Shown here one piece after another: positions 21,760-33,290 of a DNA stretch of 64,000 nt. Source of the DNA: Macrobrachium rosenbergii (lineage: Eukaryota; Arthropoda; Malacostraca; Decapoda; Palaemonidae); assembly GCF_040412425.1 (NCBI RefSeq), contig NC_089762.1, positions 18,762,202-18,826,201 on the forward strand, read 5' to 3'. Position 1 is the first letter of the stretch; each line of letters starts with the position of its first letter. The notes beneath the pieces were generated by a model that worked only from the letters and a program-made list of their open reading frames with translations, made no database searches and was not told where the DNA came from. The translations under genes and the position numbers were made by a program.

Positions 21760-22036
21760 GTTCTTCATTGAAGCGGTGGCTAGAGCTCTCGGCTAGCACG
21801 CTGTTGGCCCAGCGTTCGAGTCTCCGGCTGGCCATGAAGAATTAGAGGAATTTATTTCTGGTGATAGAAATTCATTTCTCGTCATAATGTGGTTCAGATT
21901 CCACAATAAGCTGTAGGTCTCATTGCTAGGTAACCAGTTGTGTCTTAGCCACGTAAATTAAGTCTAATCCTTCGGGCCAGCCCTAGGAAAGCTGTTAATC
22001 AGCTCAGCGGTCTGGTTAAACTAAGATATACTTAAC
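21760..22036 (+). mobile_element. tRNA-derived SINE, copy 1
   Basis: The head GGTGGCTAGAGCTCTCGGCT contains an A-box-like TGGCTAGAGC, and GCGTTCGAGTC is a B-box. The rest (from 'gaagaattagaggaattt' to 'taaactaagatatactta') is the non-tRNA body. It is shared almost base for base with 42145-42420. A poly-T stretch follows. No clear target duplication is visible for this copy. Confidence 0.85.
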
Positions 22037-22084
22037 TTTTTTTTAACTACATTAAAACTTAAGTGTTTGTGTTAAATGTTCATG

Positions 22085-22085
<1 letters not shown>

Positions 22086-22173
<88 letters not shown>
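22086..22173. repeat. (TC)n microsatellite
   Basis: About 43 TC units directly downstream of the SINE. The Arg-Glu 'protein' on the other strand is an artefact of this repeat. Confidence 0.97.
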
Positions 22174-22176
<3 letters not shown>

Positions 22177-23040
22177 ATCCCTTGAAAGTAATTTTAACCC
22201 TTACCAGAGTGGACATCTTGGTATGCTTCCTTAAAGGCAGTATCCAAAATGGTATATTGTAGTGTACATTGTTGTACTTTATACATTTATTAAATACTGT
22301 AACAGTGAAAATTACTTTACAAAGTGACACTTCAGTATATTATTCTAACTGAAGGTAGTGAGATCGGAAAATCTTAGCTATATTACCTTAAACACCTCTG
22401 AATCTTAGTAACAGTATGCACACTTAGTAACAGTATACAACCAAGTGTTTTTCACAGTAATTGTATAGTGTTGTACATACAGTGTTACTGTAGAGTTCTG
22501 TACAGTATAAGTAAACCTAATGTTAAACAATGTCTAATGACCAAGTTCCATAGAGTTTAGGGTTCTGTTCAGCTTCATTTAGTTGTCTGACCAACCCTAT
22601 AGAACACAAAAGTGATGAAAAAGATGCATGTAATACCCACTAAACTTTGTAACATTTTTTCACATTTGTCATAGTATAATAATTTACATTATTGTATCTT
22701 TATTACAAAACATAAACAGTCATTGCAATTAAAACCAATGCCATTTCTGTGTAATGGCTTAATGTAATGAAATTTATTTATGCTGTGTAAGTAATGCATC
22801 TCTTGACTACCTTGCAATGGAAGCATAGATTAAAGTCAGTAAATTAACTCTTTGTTGGTAGATGAAATGCACTACAGTATATGATGTTTTATAAGGTATA
22901 ATAAGAAGCAAAGAAAAATCATGCCAGATTCTTACAGTGAATATTTTTTTATTAATTCTTAGATAAAATTCAATTTAGCAATACTTTATGGGGAGTGTAG
23001 AAATACCACTAATACTTTAATGAAATTTTAAACTTAATCA

Positions 23041-23156
23041 CATAATGCCAGACATCATTCATAGCAGGAGATCTCTTCTTTGCAGAACTAATGGTAATCA
23101 CATAATTTCAGACATCATTCATAGCAGGAGATCTCTTCTTTGCAGAACTAATGGTA
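23041..23156. repeat. 60-bp tandem duplication
   Basis: Two adjacent copies (23041-23100 and 23101-23156) differ at two adjacent positions (GC to TT) and at the very end. The shared core starts CAGACATCATTCATAGCAGG. It is a recent local duplication. Confidence 0.9.
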
Positions 23157-24734
23157 GTATATTCTAAAACAACAGCAACAACTACTTATTGGTTTGCATC
23201 CTAGTCTTGTAGATATGACCCCAGCCTGTCTTTTAACTGCTCATCGTGCTAGAAGGTCATCTTGAGGACTCTATACCCAGAATCAGGGTGATCTGAAATC
23301 TCAGACTTTTTCAGCGGCAACTCAGCTACCATTTAGTAGGCAGCAGTGCCATCAGCACACAAGAACACTCACAACAGACATGATGCCTAGCAGAGCTAGG
23401 GAACACCCAAGAATGCAACAGTTCCCATACTGCACATGGGTACAAATTCCTTGGAATATGGTACAGCACCAGACTTCAGAGAGCAAACTGTGGCATGGAT
23501 GGCAATTAAACAAGTGAATTTTGCCTCCACTCACCCTAACTCAATTATTACCCCTTTCATCTCACCCCCTCCTCACCAATAATCAGTTAACCCACAACAT
23601 CTCATTTTGCCGGTCAATACTGAGCTAGTTTGCCTGTCTGAGCAGAGGTATTGTGCATTCCCATCCAGACAATTTGGTCTTTGTCCCAGGGAATGTGCCC
23701 TTATTTTTGCAGTTGTGCCATTTAGTTCATTCAAGTACATTTACCCATTCGTACTGAAAAAGTGCAACCTTGAGCTTAGTGCATATAGGGAAGGTCAGTT
23801 AATTGGGGATTACTGTCATAACACCAAGTTTTGCCCTGTACTCTGATTAATGCTTGTTTAAAATATGCCTTTATTTACATCAATATATGGTGTATCAATT
23901 AATATAAAAATACAAACTAATCGTAATAATGGGGGATGCTGGACTTGTTGTGAAGGGAAGAGGGTGGGTTCAGTCTTGCTCTCTGAGTTTTTATTTAGGT
24001 ACATCATATGACAGAATATTATTATTGGTCACATTTTGAAGCAGAATTGTTTCACTGTACGGTAATATATGTTTGAAAAGTATAGCAAATAAAAGGATCG
24101 CTTACATAACTGTTGAATTTGGTTGATGTGCACAATTTCATCACACAGCAGTAATGTAAAATTTCCTCTCATCTTTAGCCAGTCATGAATATTTTGGTTA
24201 TCCTCTTTATGGTCACTGCCAAACTAGAGACATACACACAATTCCAGAGTGGTTATTCCATTATGGTTTGGTTCTCAGTCAATAGTTTAACAGTACTTAC
24301 ACTGATCCACCTAAAAGTTCATGTTCATGAAGACTGAATGCAGACAGATAACTGCAGCTACTGTTTTTGATAAACATAAGGCATTTGTTGCTATGGGAGA
24401 TGCAGTGTTCTAAAAACACTAACTGAGCAAATTTTAAGGCATGTGTAATGCATTGTTTCAATACTTACAAGCTAGGAAAGGAAGTCCCACAAAGTAGTTT
24501 TCTTATTAGAACACTGTTTATTTGTCAGATGATGACATTAACTACCTGTGGCAAAAAATTTCATGTGTATGATTTCCTTTTTTAAATAATGTAATCTGAC
24601 TGCATGCCCAGTTAATCCTTGGTGTCTTTTTCTCTTCTGAGAAAGGAAAAAGCTGTCATATCTATGACAATGTCACATGAAAATGAAACTGTGAAATCAA
24701 ACTAGAAATGAGAGAGTATGTAATACCTATTGTC

Positions 24735-25890
24735 AGAAAGTTCTTAGGCACAATATTTTTTAACACGCACCTGAACTGGAAAGCTCATTTAAAATGTATA
24801 AAAGGTTAATGCAGGGATGCATTGAAAACTGCTGGAGTGATAGGGCATTGCATTGACCGCACATAGGAAAGGTCCACTTCAAGAAGGGATTCCATGTAAG
24901 AAAATCCAGCTGCCTAATTGAGACCTTTCTGTAACCCTCTGAAAATTTTTGAGTCATCCTTCCTCCCTGAAGACCATCCTCATGCTGGCATTTGCATTGT
25001 GAAATTTCTGAGTAAGTTGCATGCCCTTTCAGGTAGTCACACATACCAGAGATTGAGCTTCATATGGCTTGTTATTCACTCAAGATTTCATAGGTAAAAC
25101 CCAGAAGGCTGGTACTCAAAATTACACTACTGTTTCATTTGCTATTCCAGCCCTGATATCCAACAATGCAAAAGTCCTCTATCCAGTGAAAGCCATCCAC
25201 CACTACCTTTAGCATGCCAGGCATTTTAGAGGTAAAGCCTTGGTTTTGATCAATGCATTAACTGAGAAAACATCTCTCGAATAATACAGTTTTCTTTCTG
25301 GCTGAGGCAGATCATCCTTCAAGAAGCATATACAGAGGTTCATAAGATAGAGCTAGCGAGGTTAGGGCTCTCTTGGCTTCGCAAGCCCTCTAGAGGAAAA
25401 TCGAAGTAGCATCCATAGCAAATCAAAGTAAGTAATCTGTCCTGTTGGGCCACATTTTTACAGCTGCAGAAGATGCACAGTGCTCTTCTTCCAGAGTTAC
25501 AGGCTTTACAACTCACCTGAATAGTTAGCCAGTCTGCCTTTTTGATATACCACGAGTACAAACTTCTTATATGGTGTGAGGGTGCTCAGCTACTTACGTT
25601 ACTCAGTGAGAATATCAGACAGTTGGTTCCTGACTTATCTTGTACCCAAGTGCTCAGCTGGATCTGTCAGACTTAGCAAAGGCATAGACACTTTTAACTG
25701 CTCAGTTTCTCACCTTAATTGCAATATGGTACTGTGTATGATTGATAGGTTTGTGATGAAACAGGTTAGTCTTATATACAAATGGGTCCTTGGGCATGCA
25801 TGTGAGAACAATCATTGTTTCTTCTGTATAGAAGGTGTGAAGAATACATCAGGGGACTTCCAGACCATGAATGAGGGCTTTATATGATCT
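24735..25890 (+). pseudogene. Jockey-like non-LTR retrotransposon fragment (decayed)
   Basis: A frame at about 24735-24800 reads KFLGTIFFNTHLNWKAHLK, matching the 'FLGxxFDxxLNWxxHI' motif at the end of the reverse transcriptase palm in Jockey-type elements, followed by a C-x-x-x-L-x-x-x-x-V-I-G-H-like helix. Further along (to 25890), frames contain loosely RNase H-like pieces (PELQALQL; YKWVLGHACEN) but these are not diagnostic. There are many stops and frameshifts. The fragment lies on the same strand as the host gene's intron. Confidence 0.4.
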
Positions 25891-26040
25891 GTGGGTTTAT
25901 ATGAAAAAATTTATCCTGTATTCCATTATTTTCTATGGTGAATGTCAAAGTAATTTAACCAGACCAAAGAACTGAATCTTTAATACATAAATCAGGTTCT
26001 GAAAATAAAATACATTAATTGACTATTTCTTTCTTTTCAG

Positions 26041-26632
26041 ACGATTGACTAAACGCCAGTGGTATTTTGATGCGATGCTGATATTCTTAGGAATATCAGG
26101 ATCAATTATTGGTGTTTGGGATGCTTTTAATCGAATGAATGGTCATGATCAGGTAGTAGAACTAAATGAATTTTCTCCAGTTAAGTTTAAAAATAGTACT
26201 GTTCAAAATGAGCTGCTTCTATCAAAACCTGCCACAATTTTAAAAAATATTTCTACCACAGTGCATACTGCAATTGCACAGACAGAAGCAAACTATAATA
26301 TTACTCTAAAACCTACAATTAAAACAGTTGTGAACCCAACAGAAAAACAAGCTTCCAGTGTTGTATCCAAAGAAATGGCAGTAGTTCAACCAAATTCAGT
26401 TGTTACTAATGCTCATAAGGTTTTGCCAACCTATAGTTCTCTTCAGTCTAACACAGGAGAGCCAAGTATAAGCAATAGTGTATCTAGTTCAACTGGAGTT
26501 AAAAGTATGGGAGAGAAGGAAGCAGTACAGATAGAATCTAGTAAAGTTTCTAAGATAGATGAGGGCCTTACCCTGGATAAAGAGAAGCTCAATGTGAGGA
26601 CAGTATCATCCACAGAAAAATCTAATACCTGA
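26041..26632 (+). CDS. Amino acid/auxin permease family transporter, terminal coding exon
   Basis: The acceptor TTTCTTTTCAG ends at 26040. The first base completes a Gln codon with exon B, and the frame reads RLTKRQWYFDAMLIFLGISG then SIIGVWDAFNRM, the last membrane helix of the eleven-helix fold. About 150 residues follow that have no membrane segment and are rich in Ser, Thr, Asn and Lys, with many N-x-S/T sites (for example KNSTV, KNIST, YNITL). The stop is at 26630-26632. Such a long C-terminal tail is not standard in the family. With a cytosolic N-terminus the tail would face the outside or the lysosomal or vesicular lumen, consistent with glycosylation. This topology is inferred. Confidence 0.82.
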
Positions 26633-27371
26633 GAAGTTGCTCACATTTAGGATTTATCATGTGATTAGAAAAGTTTTTATTAATGGTATTTGATTTTACA
26701 TAAACTACTTTGATAAATGAATCTAGAAGGTTGAATTGCTTGTTGTCAGGGTTCTTTGTATTGTATGATTTCCAAGGCAATGAAGGGTTATGTGGTTTGA
26801 AGAAATGTGTTATTTGTGTTGATGGTTGGGTTGGATTTTTGAATATTAGGATGGTAAATCCGTTTGAACATTATTATTGTGATAGGTGTTTTACGCTTGT
26901 GATTCTAATGAAACTAGAGTTTCTATTTTGATTACTTTCATTCTGAGAAATGCTGGTAGGGCTATGGTAATATGTTCATTATACTCTTATTTTTTATAGA
27001 CTTTTGTAATGGATAGTTTCCAAGACTATTCATATTTTTGTGTAAATAATATTAAATGCAAAGAAAAGGAACATTATTAATGTGATAAATATTTCATTAG
27101 TCATAGATGAAATTATTTTTCTTTGACTTTACGTTATAGTTAGTACTTATCTAAAAATTTATTTTTGTAATCTGTTCTTGCCATTTGTGCTTTTTTTTAC
27201 ATCAAATGTGTTAGTTAATGATGCACTCATTTCATGAAAAGAATCTATAAGGTTCTCTATTAACAGTAGATATAATTTCTGGTTTATGATAAATTTTTAC
27301 AGCTGTTCAGTGACAGACAAGTATTAAACTTTCTGGTTATATTTATATATCTAATACAGTATATTTAATAT
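26633..27371. other. Transporter 3' untranslated/flanking region
   Basis: AT-rich DNA. Only weak variants of a polyadenylation signal are seen (for example ATTAAA near 27050). No further coding signal. Confidence 0.4.
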
Positions 27372-27372
27372 A

Positions 27373-27997
27373 TACAGTTGACCCCTGGTATTCACAAAGG
27401 ATGCGTATCAAAACTCCCCCCCAGAATAGCTAAAATCCGTGATTACTTGACACCCCCTCTAAAAACTCTTACGCAGGCAGTCCCTGGTTATTGGCAATTC
27501 GTTTTTACGGCACTTGTCTAGTGACGAAAATTGGTAATTTTTGGTGCCGAAAATCGCTGATTTCCACTTATTGGTGCCGATACATACTTAACAGAGGTGC
27601 TGATAACCAAAAATTGTTGATTTTTTGTTGCTTTTCAGCACCGATAAGTGCTGAAAATCGCCAAAAATCACCGATTTTTGGTTATCATCACGCCGTCAGA
27701 ACGGAACCCCCGCCGATAACCGGGGAATGCCTGTAACTGCCTATTTTGATAATTCAAACACCAAAAAACCCCTCTTAAAATGCTGATACCTGAGTATTTT
27801 AACAGTTTTATCACAAAAAGTGCATTTAATCACAAAAAATGATATGAAAATACAGTAATTAGTGAATATTTCTTTATGAAAAATACTGCAATTAAGCGAA
27901 TTTTCTGCGAATAATGTGTATATACACTCCACAAAAAAATTTGCGAATAGGTGAAGCAGCAAATCCGGAACTGTGAGTAAGTGGGGCCCCACTGTAT
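27373..27997. mobile_element. MITE with ACAGTTGACCCC... ends, interrupted by another MITE
   Basis: The left end ACAGTTGACCCCTGGTATTC (27373) and the right end GAGTAAGTGGGGCCCCACTG (near 27975-27995) are inverted repeats of one another with a few mismatches, next to TA. The interior is split by MITE copy A (27472-27735). The ends resemble Tigger/pogo-type terminal repeats. Confidence 0.7.
27472..27735 (+). mobile_element. MITE, copy A (nested)
   Basis: It begins GCAGGCAGTCCCTGGTTATT and ends ATAACCGGGGAATGCCTGTA, giving inverted ends of about 20 bp. It is internally rich in GCCGAAAATCG-type inverted blocks. It sits inside the element at 27373-27997. Confidence 0.8.
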
Positions 27998-28000
27998 ATA

Positions 28001-28297
28001 TACAGGCAGTCCCTGGTTGTCAGCAGGCTTGGTTATCGGCAATCCGGTTTTCGGTGCTTGTCTAGCAATGAAAATCAGCGATTTTCGGCGCCAATTTGTG
28101 CCGATTTCCGCTTATTGGCACTGATAACTGCATATTGGTGCCATTACACACCTAACAGAGGTGCTGATAACAGAAAACCAGCGATTTTCAGCGCTTATAT
28201 CGGCGCTGAAAAGTATCACTTTTCAGTTATGGGCAATTTTCGCTTATCATCATGCCATCAGGACACAACCCCTGCCAATAACCGTGGACTGTATGTA
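28001..28297 (+). mobile_element. MITE, copy B
   Basis: It begins TACAGGCAGTCCCTGGTTGT and ends AATAACCGTGGACTGTATGT. Same family and orientation as copy A, and directly downstream of the MITE that copy A interrupted. Confidence 0.8.
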
Positions 28298-29589
28298 GAT
28301 ATATATATATATCCATTTATAAAAGTTAGTATAGCGAGGCAGCTATTGATATCTTAACATTAAAAGATACGAAAAATATTTTATTGTGCTTGTAAATATA
28401 AATAGTAAATGAGCTTAAAGGAGTAACAATAATGTATTTAAAGAGAGTGGTGTAAGTTCTTTAATTAGTTTTTATAGCAGAAATGAGAAGTCTAGAAAAG
28501 GTTGTGGAAGGAATGGTGGATAACTGAAATATCAGTAGGTCTTAGCATTATTGAATTTGTGGATTGAATGACTATTTTAAGTTATTTTATTAAATTATTT
28601 GGAGCAGATGATATATTTTGGCATTCATGACTATAGTTGATGTGATGCCTCCTTACAGAAATCAATCACCCAGTCAAGGCAAGTGAATGAGTAACAGATT
28701 CATTTTAAATAATTCCTTAGCATGCTGATGCTTACAAAAGTGTTGTTTTATTCCTTTTTATGAAGCTCAGTAACAAGGGTAAATTGATAGTGTCTTGGCA
28801 AAATAATGTTGAAATTGTTTCTTACCTATTTACTTCTGTATGTACCTTACTGCTGTTTATTTTATGAAGTATTTATACAAAGGAAACTGGCCCATTTGTG
28901 TAACTGAGTTTTTCTGATTGTGTGTATGCGTGTGTGTATAGGAAAAATTTTGTACCTGATCATTTCATATTAAATTATTTTTAAACAGGTACCGTATAAT
29001 GAATTCTTGCTACAGTGTTTATTTTGAGTTTTAAACACTGATAATTTATGACAATTAATTTTTTTGCAAATACTGTAATTTTGAGTCTATATCATTTTTG
29101 TTGTAGTTGCACTCATAAGTTTTTCAACCTACACTACCCTAATCTATATGAATTGTCAGTGCAGCTAGTAATCTGTCATGAAGAAGCTTTTAACTGAGAT
29201 AATGGTGATGTGACAAAGTTGAGAGCAGCATCCCATAGTGCAGATTGTTATAGAAGAAAACTGTTTTTCACAACACAGAATTCAAGAATTCATTTTGGAT
29301 TTAGTGCCCATGTAAAATAAAAACCTCTTTTATGTTCTGTCCAGGGCAGTTGGGTGTTTCCTGTGAATTTAATCACCAATAGGCATGGGAAATCTTGAGT
29401 TCTCCTCTCAGAATCCCTTATTATAGGCCGACCCCCCTTAATCCTGTTATTATAAACAATATTCTATGGTACATAAATGTTTGTAACCCCGATATTTAGT
29501 TCCTCTTTTAATGTTAGCATACATGGTGTCAGTAATACTGAAAATCTTTGAATTTAAATGTACTGTATATGTAAACTGCACTGCACCTC

Positions 29590-29590
<1 letters not shown>
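28298..29590. other. No gene recognised
   Basis: AT-rich unique-looking DNA without coding signal. Confidence 0.6.

Positions 29591-29592
<2 letters not shown>

Positions 29593-29645
<53 letters not shown>
29593..29645. repeat. (TC)n microsatellite
   Basis: About 26 CT/TC units. Confidence 0.97.
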
Positions 29646-29647
<2 letters not shown>

Positions 29648-29856
29648 GCAGTTAGCTATCTACATACAATGAAAAGAAGCAAAAATTGTGCTAACAATAT
29701 TATAAGTAGGTGTGGCCAAATAATTGCATAAACCAAGTGAAATCTTGCTCTGTCAAATGATTCATTATACTGATCCTGGCTTAGGAGAAATTGAAAAGAA
29801 AATTGAAAAATCATCCTAAATAAAAAATTGAGCATTGACTGCCTTTGACAAACTTG

Positions 29857-31163
29857 TACAATGGTACCTTATCACTTAAACTGCTGCAAACTTGAATATT
29901 TCTGTATGTGAATGCTTTGTTCAAGAAAAAAATCGCTTGGCACTTGACCATGTGCTTGACACTCAGCAGAACAAACACAGCCAGCTAGAACTTAGATGAG
30001 CTGATTCATGGTGTGTGTTTAGTTATTCCAGCTGAAACAGAGGGAAATGAATAAGTTCTTCCCACAGCTGTCACTCAACTCTGCTAAATGTCGCTATAAA
30101 CTTTCTCATGTTGCATTGTGTTGTTTTGATGTCTTTTTATATTCTCTGTGTAAATCAGTCACCAGTGGGTTTAAGAAGGTTAGTGATGACAGCCGATTGA
30201 AGAGAAATTTGGTTAGAACCACAATAGAGATGGATAAAGAACTTATAATGCAGTATGAAAATGGCTTTTCTGATCTTACTACCAAGGTTGTATGGGAAAA
30301 TCTACAATCATTGTTATACTAAAAAATAGAGGCCACTAATTTGAATAAACAAAAAAGTTAGCCAGTGATGGTATTTCTGAGGCTGTCATTTACAACACAA
30401 TAAAACATCTGCAAGCTTATCTCTTGAAAAACACTATTGGAACAAGTGCTGATACAGGTAGTGATATGTTCAAAGCAAATCATGGGTGTTTTAAGAAATT
30501 TAAGAGGAGAATTGGCATCCACAGTGTGTACGCCAATTATCCTCTTGTGTGATGTGGTATGGGGAGGCTGCCAGTTCTGATGAAGATGCTGCCAAAACAT
30601 ATCACCTGGACAAAGCTGTAACAAACTGTTATAAACTTCCTGAATGATGATGCTCTGTCTCACTTCAGAAACATCTTATAATGGAGGCACAGGCAGATTT
30701 TGTTGGACAGGTTTCTAGTGGTACAGATACCCAGTGAAACTGAGAAAGAAAGCACAGACTTAAAAGAGAAAGAACCCAAGGTGGATAGTTACCTGTCACT
30801 TTTATGGAAGGGGGATTCCCCTTCCAAATGATAACATCTTTCTTCCTCTTCACCTTTCTCACCACCCTCTGCATATGCCATCAACTCTCCAAAGTACAGT
30901 ACAGGTAAAGCGGGAATAAATTTCCATCAATTCCATGTATTTATTGTGTTTGGGTTTTTTTTTACAATTTATGCATGCTGTGCTGATAAACGTCATGTTT
31001 GATTTGAGTTAGAGTGCTTTTATGTATGTAATTTTTGGAATCTGAAATAATTAATTGAATTTACATCATTCCTAATGGAAAAATTTCATTCAGTACTCGA
31101 ACAGCTAGTCACTTGAACAGCCTTCTGGAACAAACTAAGTTTAAGTACTGAGGTACCACAGAA
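29857..31163 (+). mobile_element. Internally deleted Tigger-type DNA transposon with both ends
   Basis: The 5' end, CAATGGTACCTTATCACTTA (29859), and the 3' end, TTTAAGTACTGAGGTACCAC (about 31140-31159), form inverted repeats on the 'gtggtacctcggtactcgaac' theme. A TA flanks the left side (29857-29858), and AA is on the right. Subterminal blocks such as 'ttcattcagtactcgaacag' also match the Tigger pattern. Total length is about 1.3 kb against roughly 2.3-2.8 kb for full Tigger elements. Confidence 0.75.
30150..30900 (+). pseudogene. Tigger-type transposase remnant (DDE core deleted)
   Basis: Frames from 30150 carry RTTIEMDKELIMQYENG, alignable with the helix-turn-helix of the Tigger copy at 7857 (TIEIKKEIIEKFERG). 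After stops and frameshifts come FKKFKRRIGIHSV (about 30493-30531) and, in another frame, a remnant of the 'RHGEAAS' segment near 30550. The catalytic DDE/D region of about 250 residues is missing: after 30640 only a charged tail with Ser/Pro stretches remains, like Tigger C-termini. It is not functional and could only have been moved in trans. Confidence 0.65.
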
Positions 31164-31929
31164 TATTGGTTTTTCATAAACAAAATGCTTTACTCTAATC
31201 TCTCTCTCATTTAGTTGTTCCTTTTCCTTGGTAGGTGATATCCCAGTCAGAGCCAGGAAAGCAAGTTAGACATAAAAAAAAATAAAAAAAAAACCTTGTT
31301 TCATAACTGGGACAAGATTCAAACCTGTGACCATCAGGTTAAGAGTCAGCTGCATAAGTTGTTCATTATTAACTATAATTCTGTCCAGTATCTTCTTAAT
31401 TCTTCAAAAATATAAATAATTTGCAATTTCTCAAAGAATATTTATTATAACATTGCATAGTTTTAGAAGCCCTTTTAATGAAATATACATTTTTAAAAAC
31501 CATTTCAGTTTCATGCGGTTCTTTCATTACTTTTATTCTAGAGTAGAGCCTCGTTGCTACATTCAGGGATATCCAGGTGTGTAGCAAGAGTATATACATG
31601 GACTTTGGGCTAGTAGCCTCTAGGCTTAGTTCAAGAAGTGTTGTTAGGCATCCACTTTGATTATTTCAAGTAATTTCACTTAGCAGCAATCATGATAATA
31701 TTACATTATGAGTAACCTTTGGAATGGTAGGGTGAATTCTGGAAATGTGCAAAGCTATGAATTCTTTATGAGTACTTATGCACTCAGATTAAATTAATTT
31801 TTGTAACCCAATTCCATGCATGTAGTTGATTGTTTTGGTTGTTTCCTCATATTAATGACCCATTGATAGATTGCTTGATTGTAATGTAAATTTAAAAATT
31901 GGACTTTGAACGTACAATGTCAGCTCAAA

Positions 31930-32870
31930 CATAATTCATGTGTGTAGGGTACATATGAATGCACAAACTCAATCACTGGCGTCGGAGAACTTGCTACAAC
32001 TCGTTTTGGTTTGTTTTGTCACATTTATGATTTTTTATTTATATTTTATGACATTCTCATCTCTATGTTTACTGCATTTTATAACTTTTTTTTTATAATC
32101 CAGAAGATGAACGCAATCATGTGCGTAGGTATGTACAAATGCACAAACTCATTCATTGGCATCAGAGAGCTTGCTACAGCTTGTTTTGGTTAGTGTTGTT
32201 ACACTTGTGATTTTTAATTTTATAATTTATGCTATTTCATCTGTATTTTTACTGTATTTTCTCATTTATTTTTACAACCCAAAAGATAATTGCGGTCATG
32301 TGCCTAGCGTATTTACGAATGCACAAACTCATTTGCTGGCATTGGGAAGTGCTACAGCTTGTTTTGGTTTGCGTTGTTGAGCTTATGATTTTTTAAATTT
32401 GTATTTTGTGCTATTCTCATTTATGATTTTACTGTTAGTTTCATATTTTTTATTTTTAAAACCCAAAAGTTAAACGCAATCGTGCGTAGGGTACGTATGA
32501 ACGCATAAACTAATTCTCTGGCGTTGGAGAACTTGCTACAGTTTGTTTTGTTTTGTGTTGTTGTATTTTATTGTTTTTAAATATATATGTTACACTATTT
32601 TCAATTATATTTTTACTGTATTTTCTCACTTCCTATTTTTAGAATCCAAAAATAAACGCAATCCTGTAAGTAGGGTACGTACTACTCACAAATTCATCCG
32701 CTGGCATTGAAGAACTTCCTACAACTTTTGTTTTGTTTTGGTACATTTATGATTTTTTTGTAGATATTTTATGCTATTCTCATTTATATTTTTACTGCAC
32801 TTGCAAATTTTTTTACAACCCCCCCAAAAAAATGCAGTCGTATGTGTAGAGAACATATGTACACACACAA
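31930..32870. repeat. Tandem array of about 180-bp units (five to six diverged copies)
   Basis: The block 'acgcaatcatgtgcgtaggg...gaatgcacaaactc...tggcatnggagaacttgctacagcttgttttg' recurs starting near 31931, 32111, 32290, 32474, 32655 and 32832, i.e. every 177-184 bp, each followed by a T-rich half with 'atgctattctcattta'. Units are visibly diverged. Confidence 0.88.
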
Positions 32871-33206
32871 GTAGCAGCAGGTTGGTGCGGTGACTCAGAA
32901 AATTTAAAATTGCGCTAGCCAAAATTAGTCCCGGAGTAGTGATGGTGGACCTATACTGCATCACAAGAGTTGCTCAGGATTTCAGTATGTACATTGAATA
33001 AGAAATTTATAATGCATAGATGCAAATCGGGAAGAGGGGGAGGAAGACCCTGTGTCGTTGGGGAAGGGGGCCCTCAGAAGAAGTAGAATGTTAATGTTAC
33101 TTAGAGGTGACACGTGATTGCTAATCAGGTATTGTGATAGCAGTAAGGAAGTACCAAGATCCTGAATGAAATAAAGAGTGTTTAACCACTGGTAAGTAGA
33201 TATGGA

Positions 33207-33290
33207 AGTAGCATAACAAAGACTTAGTAGGAAAGTAGCATAACAAAGACTTAGTAGGAAAGTAGCATAACAAAGACTTAGTAGGAAAGT
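33207..33290. repeat. 27-bp tandem repeat, three copies
   Basis: The unit AGTAGCATAACAAAGACTTA plus GTAGGAA occurs at 33207, 33234 and 33261 without mismatch. Confidence 0.95.

Larger units (their letters stand above)
17422..26040. other. Transporter intron B-C (8.6 kb, filled with repeats)
   Basis: Donor GTATGTG and acceptor TTTCTTTTCAG. It contains a retroelement gag-like ORF, a MITE, two non-LTR fragments, a decapod retroposon, a SINE, a TC microsatellite and a 60-bp tandem duplication, listed separately. No extra exon was seen. Confidence 0.75.

Noticed and set aside
21780..21850. tRNA gene
   Set aside because: A-box and B-box are present but the segment is the head of a SINE that recurs at 42145 and does not fold into a complete tRNA.
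22052..22330. Arg-Glu repeat ORF on the minus strand
   Set aside because: It is a translation of the (TC)n microsatellite. The same holds for 29450-29647, and for the Tyr-Ile ORFs at 53600 and 61260 over (AT)n.
31930..32870. CRISPR-like array
   Set aside because: Units of 180 bp are contiguous, diverged and without short conserved repeats separated by unique spacers; the organism is a eukaryote.
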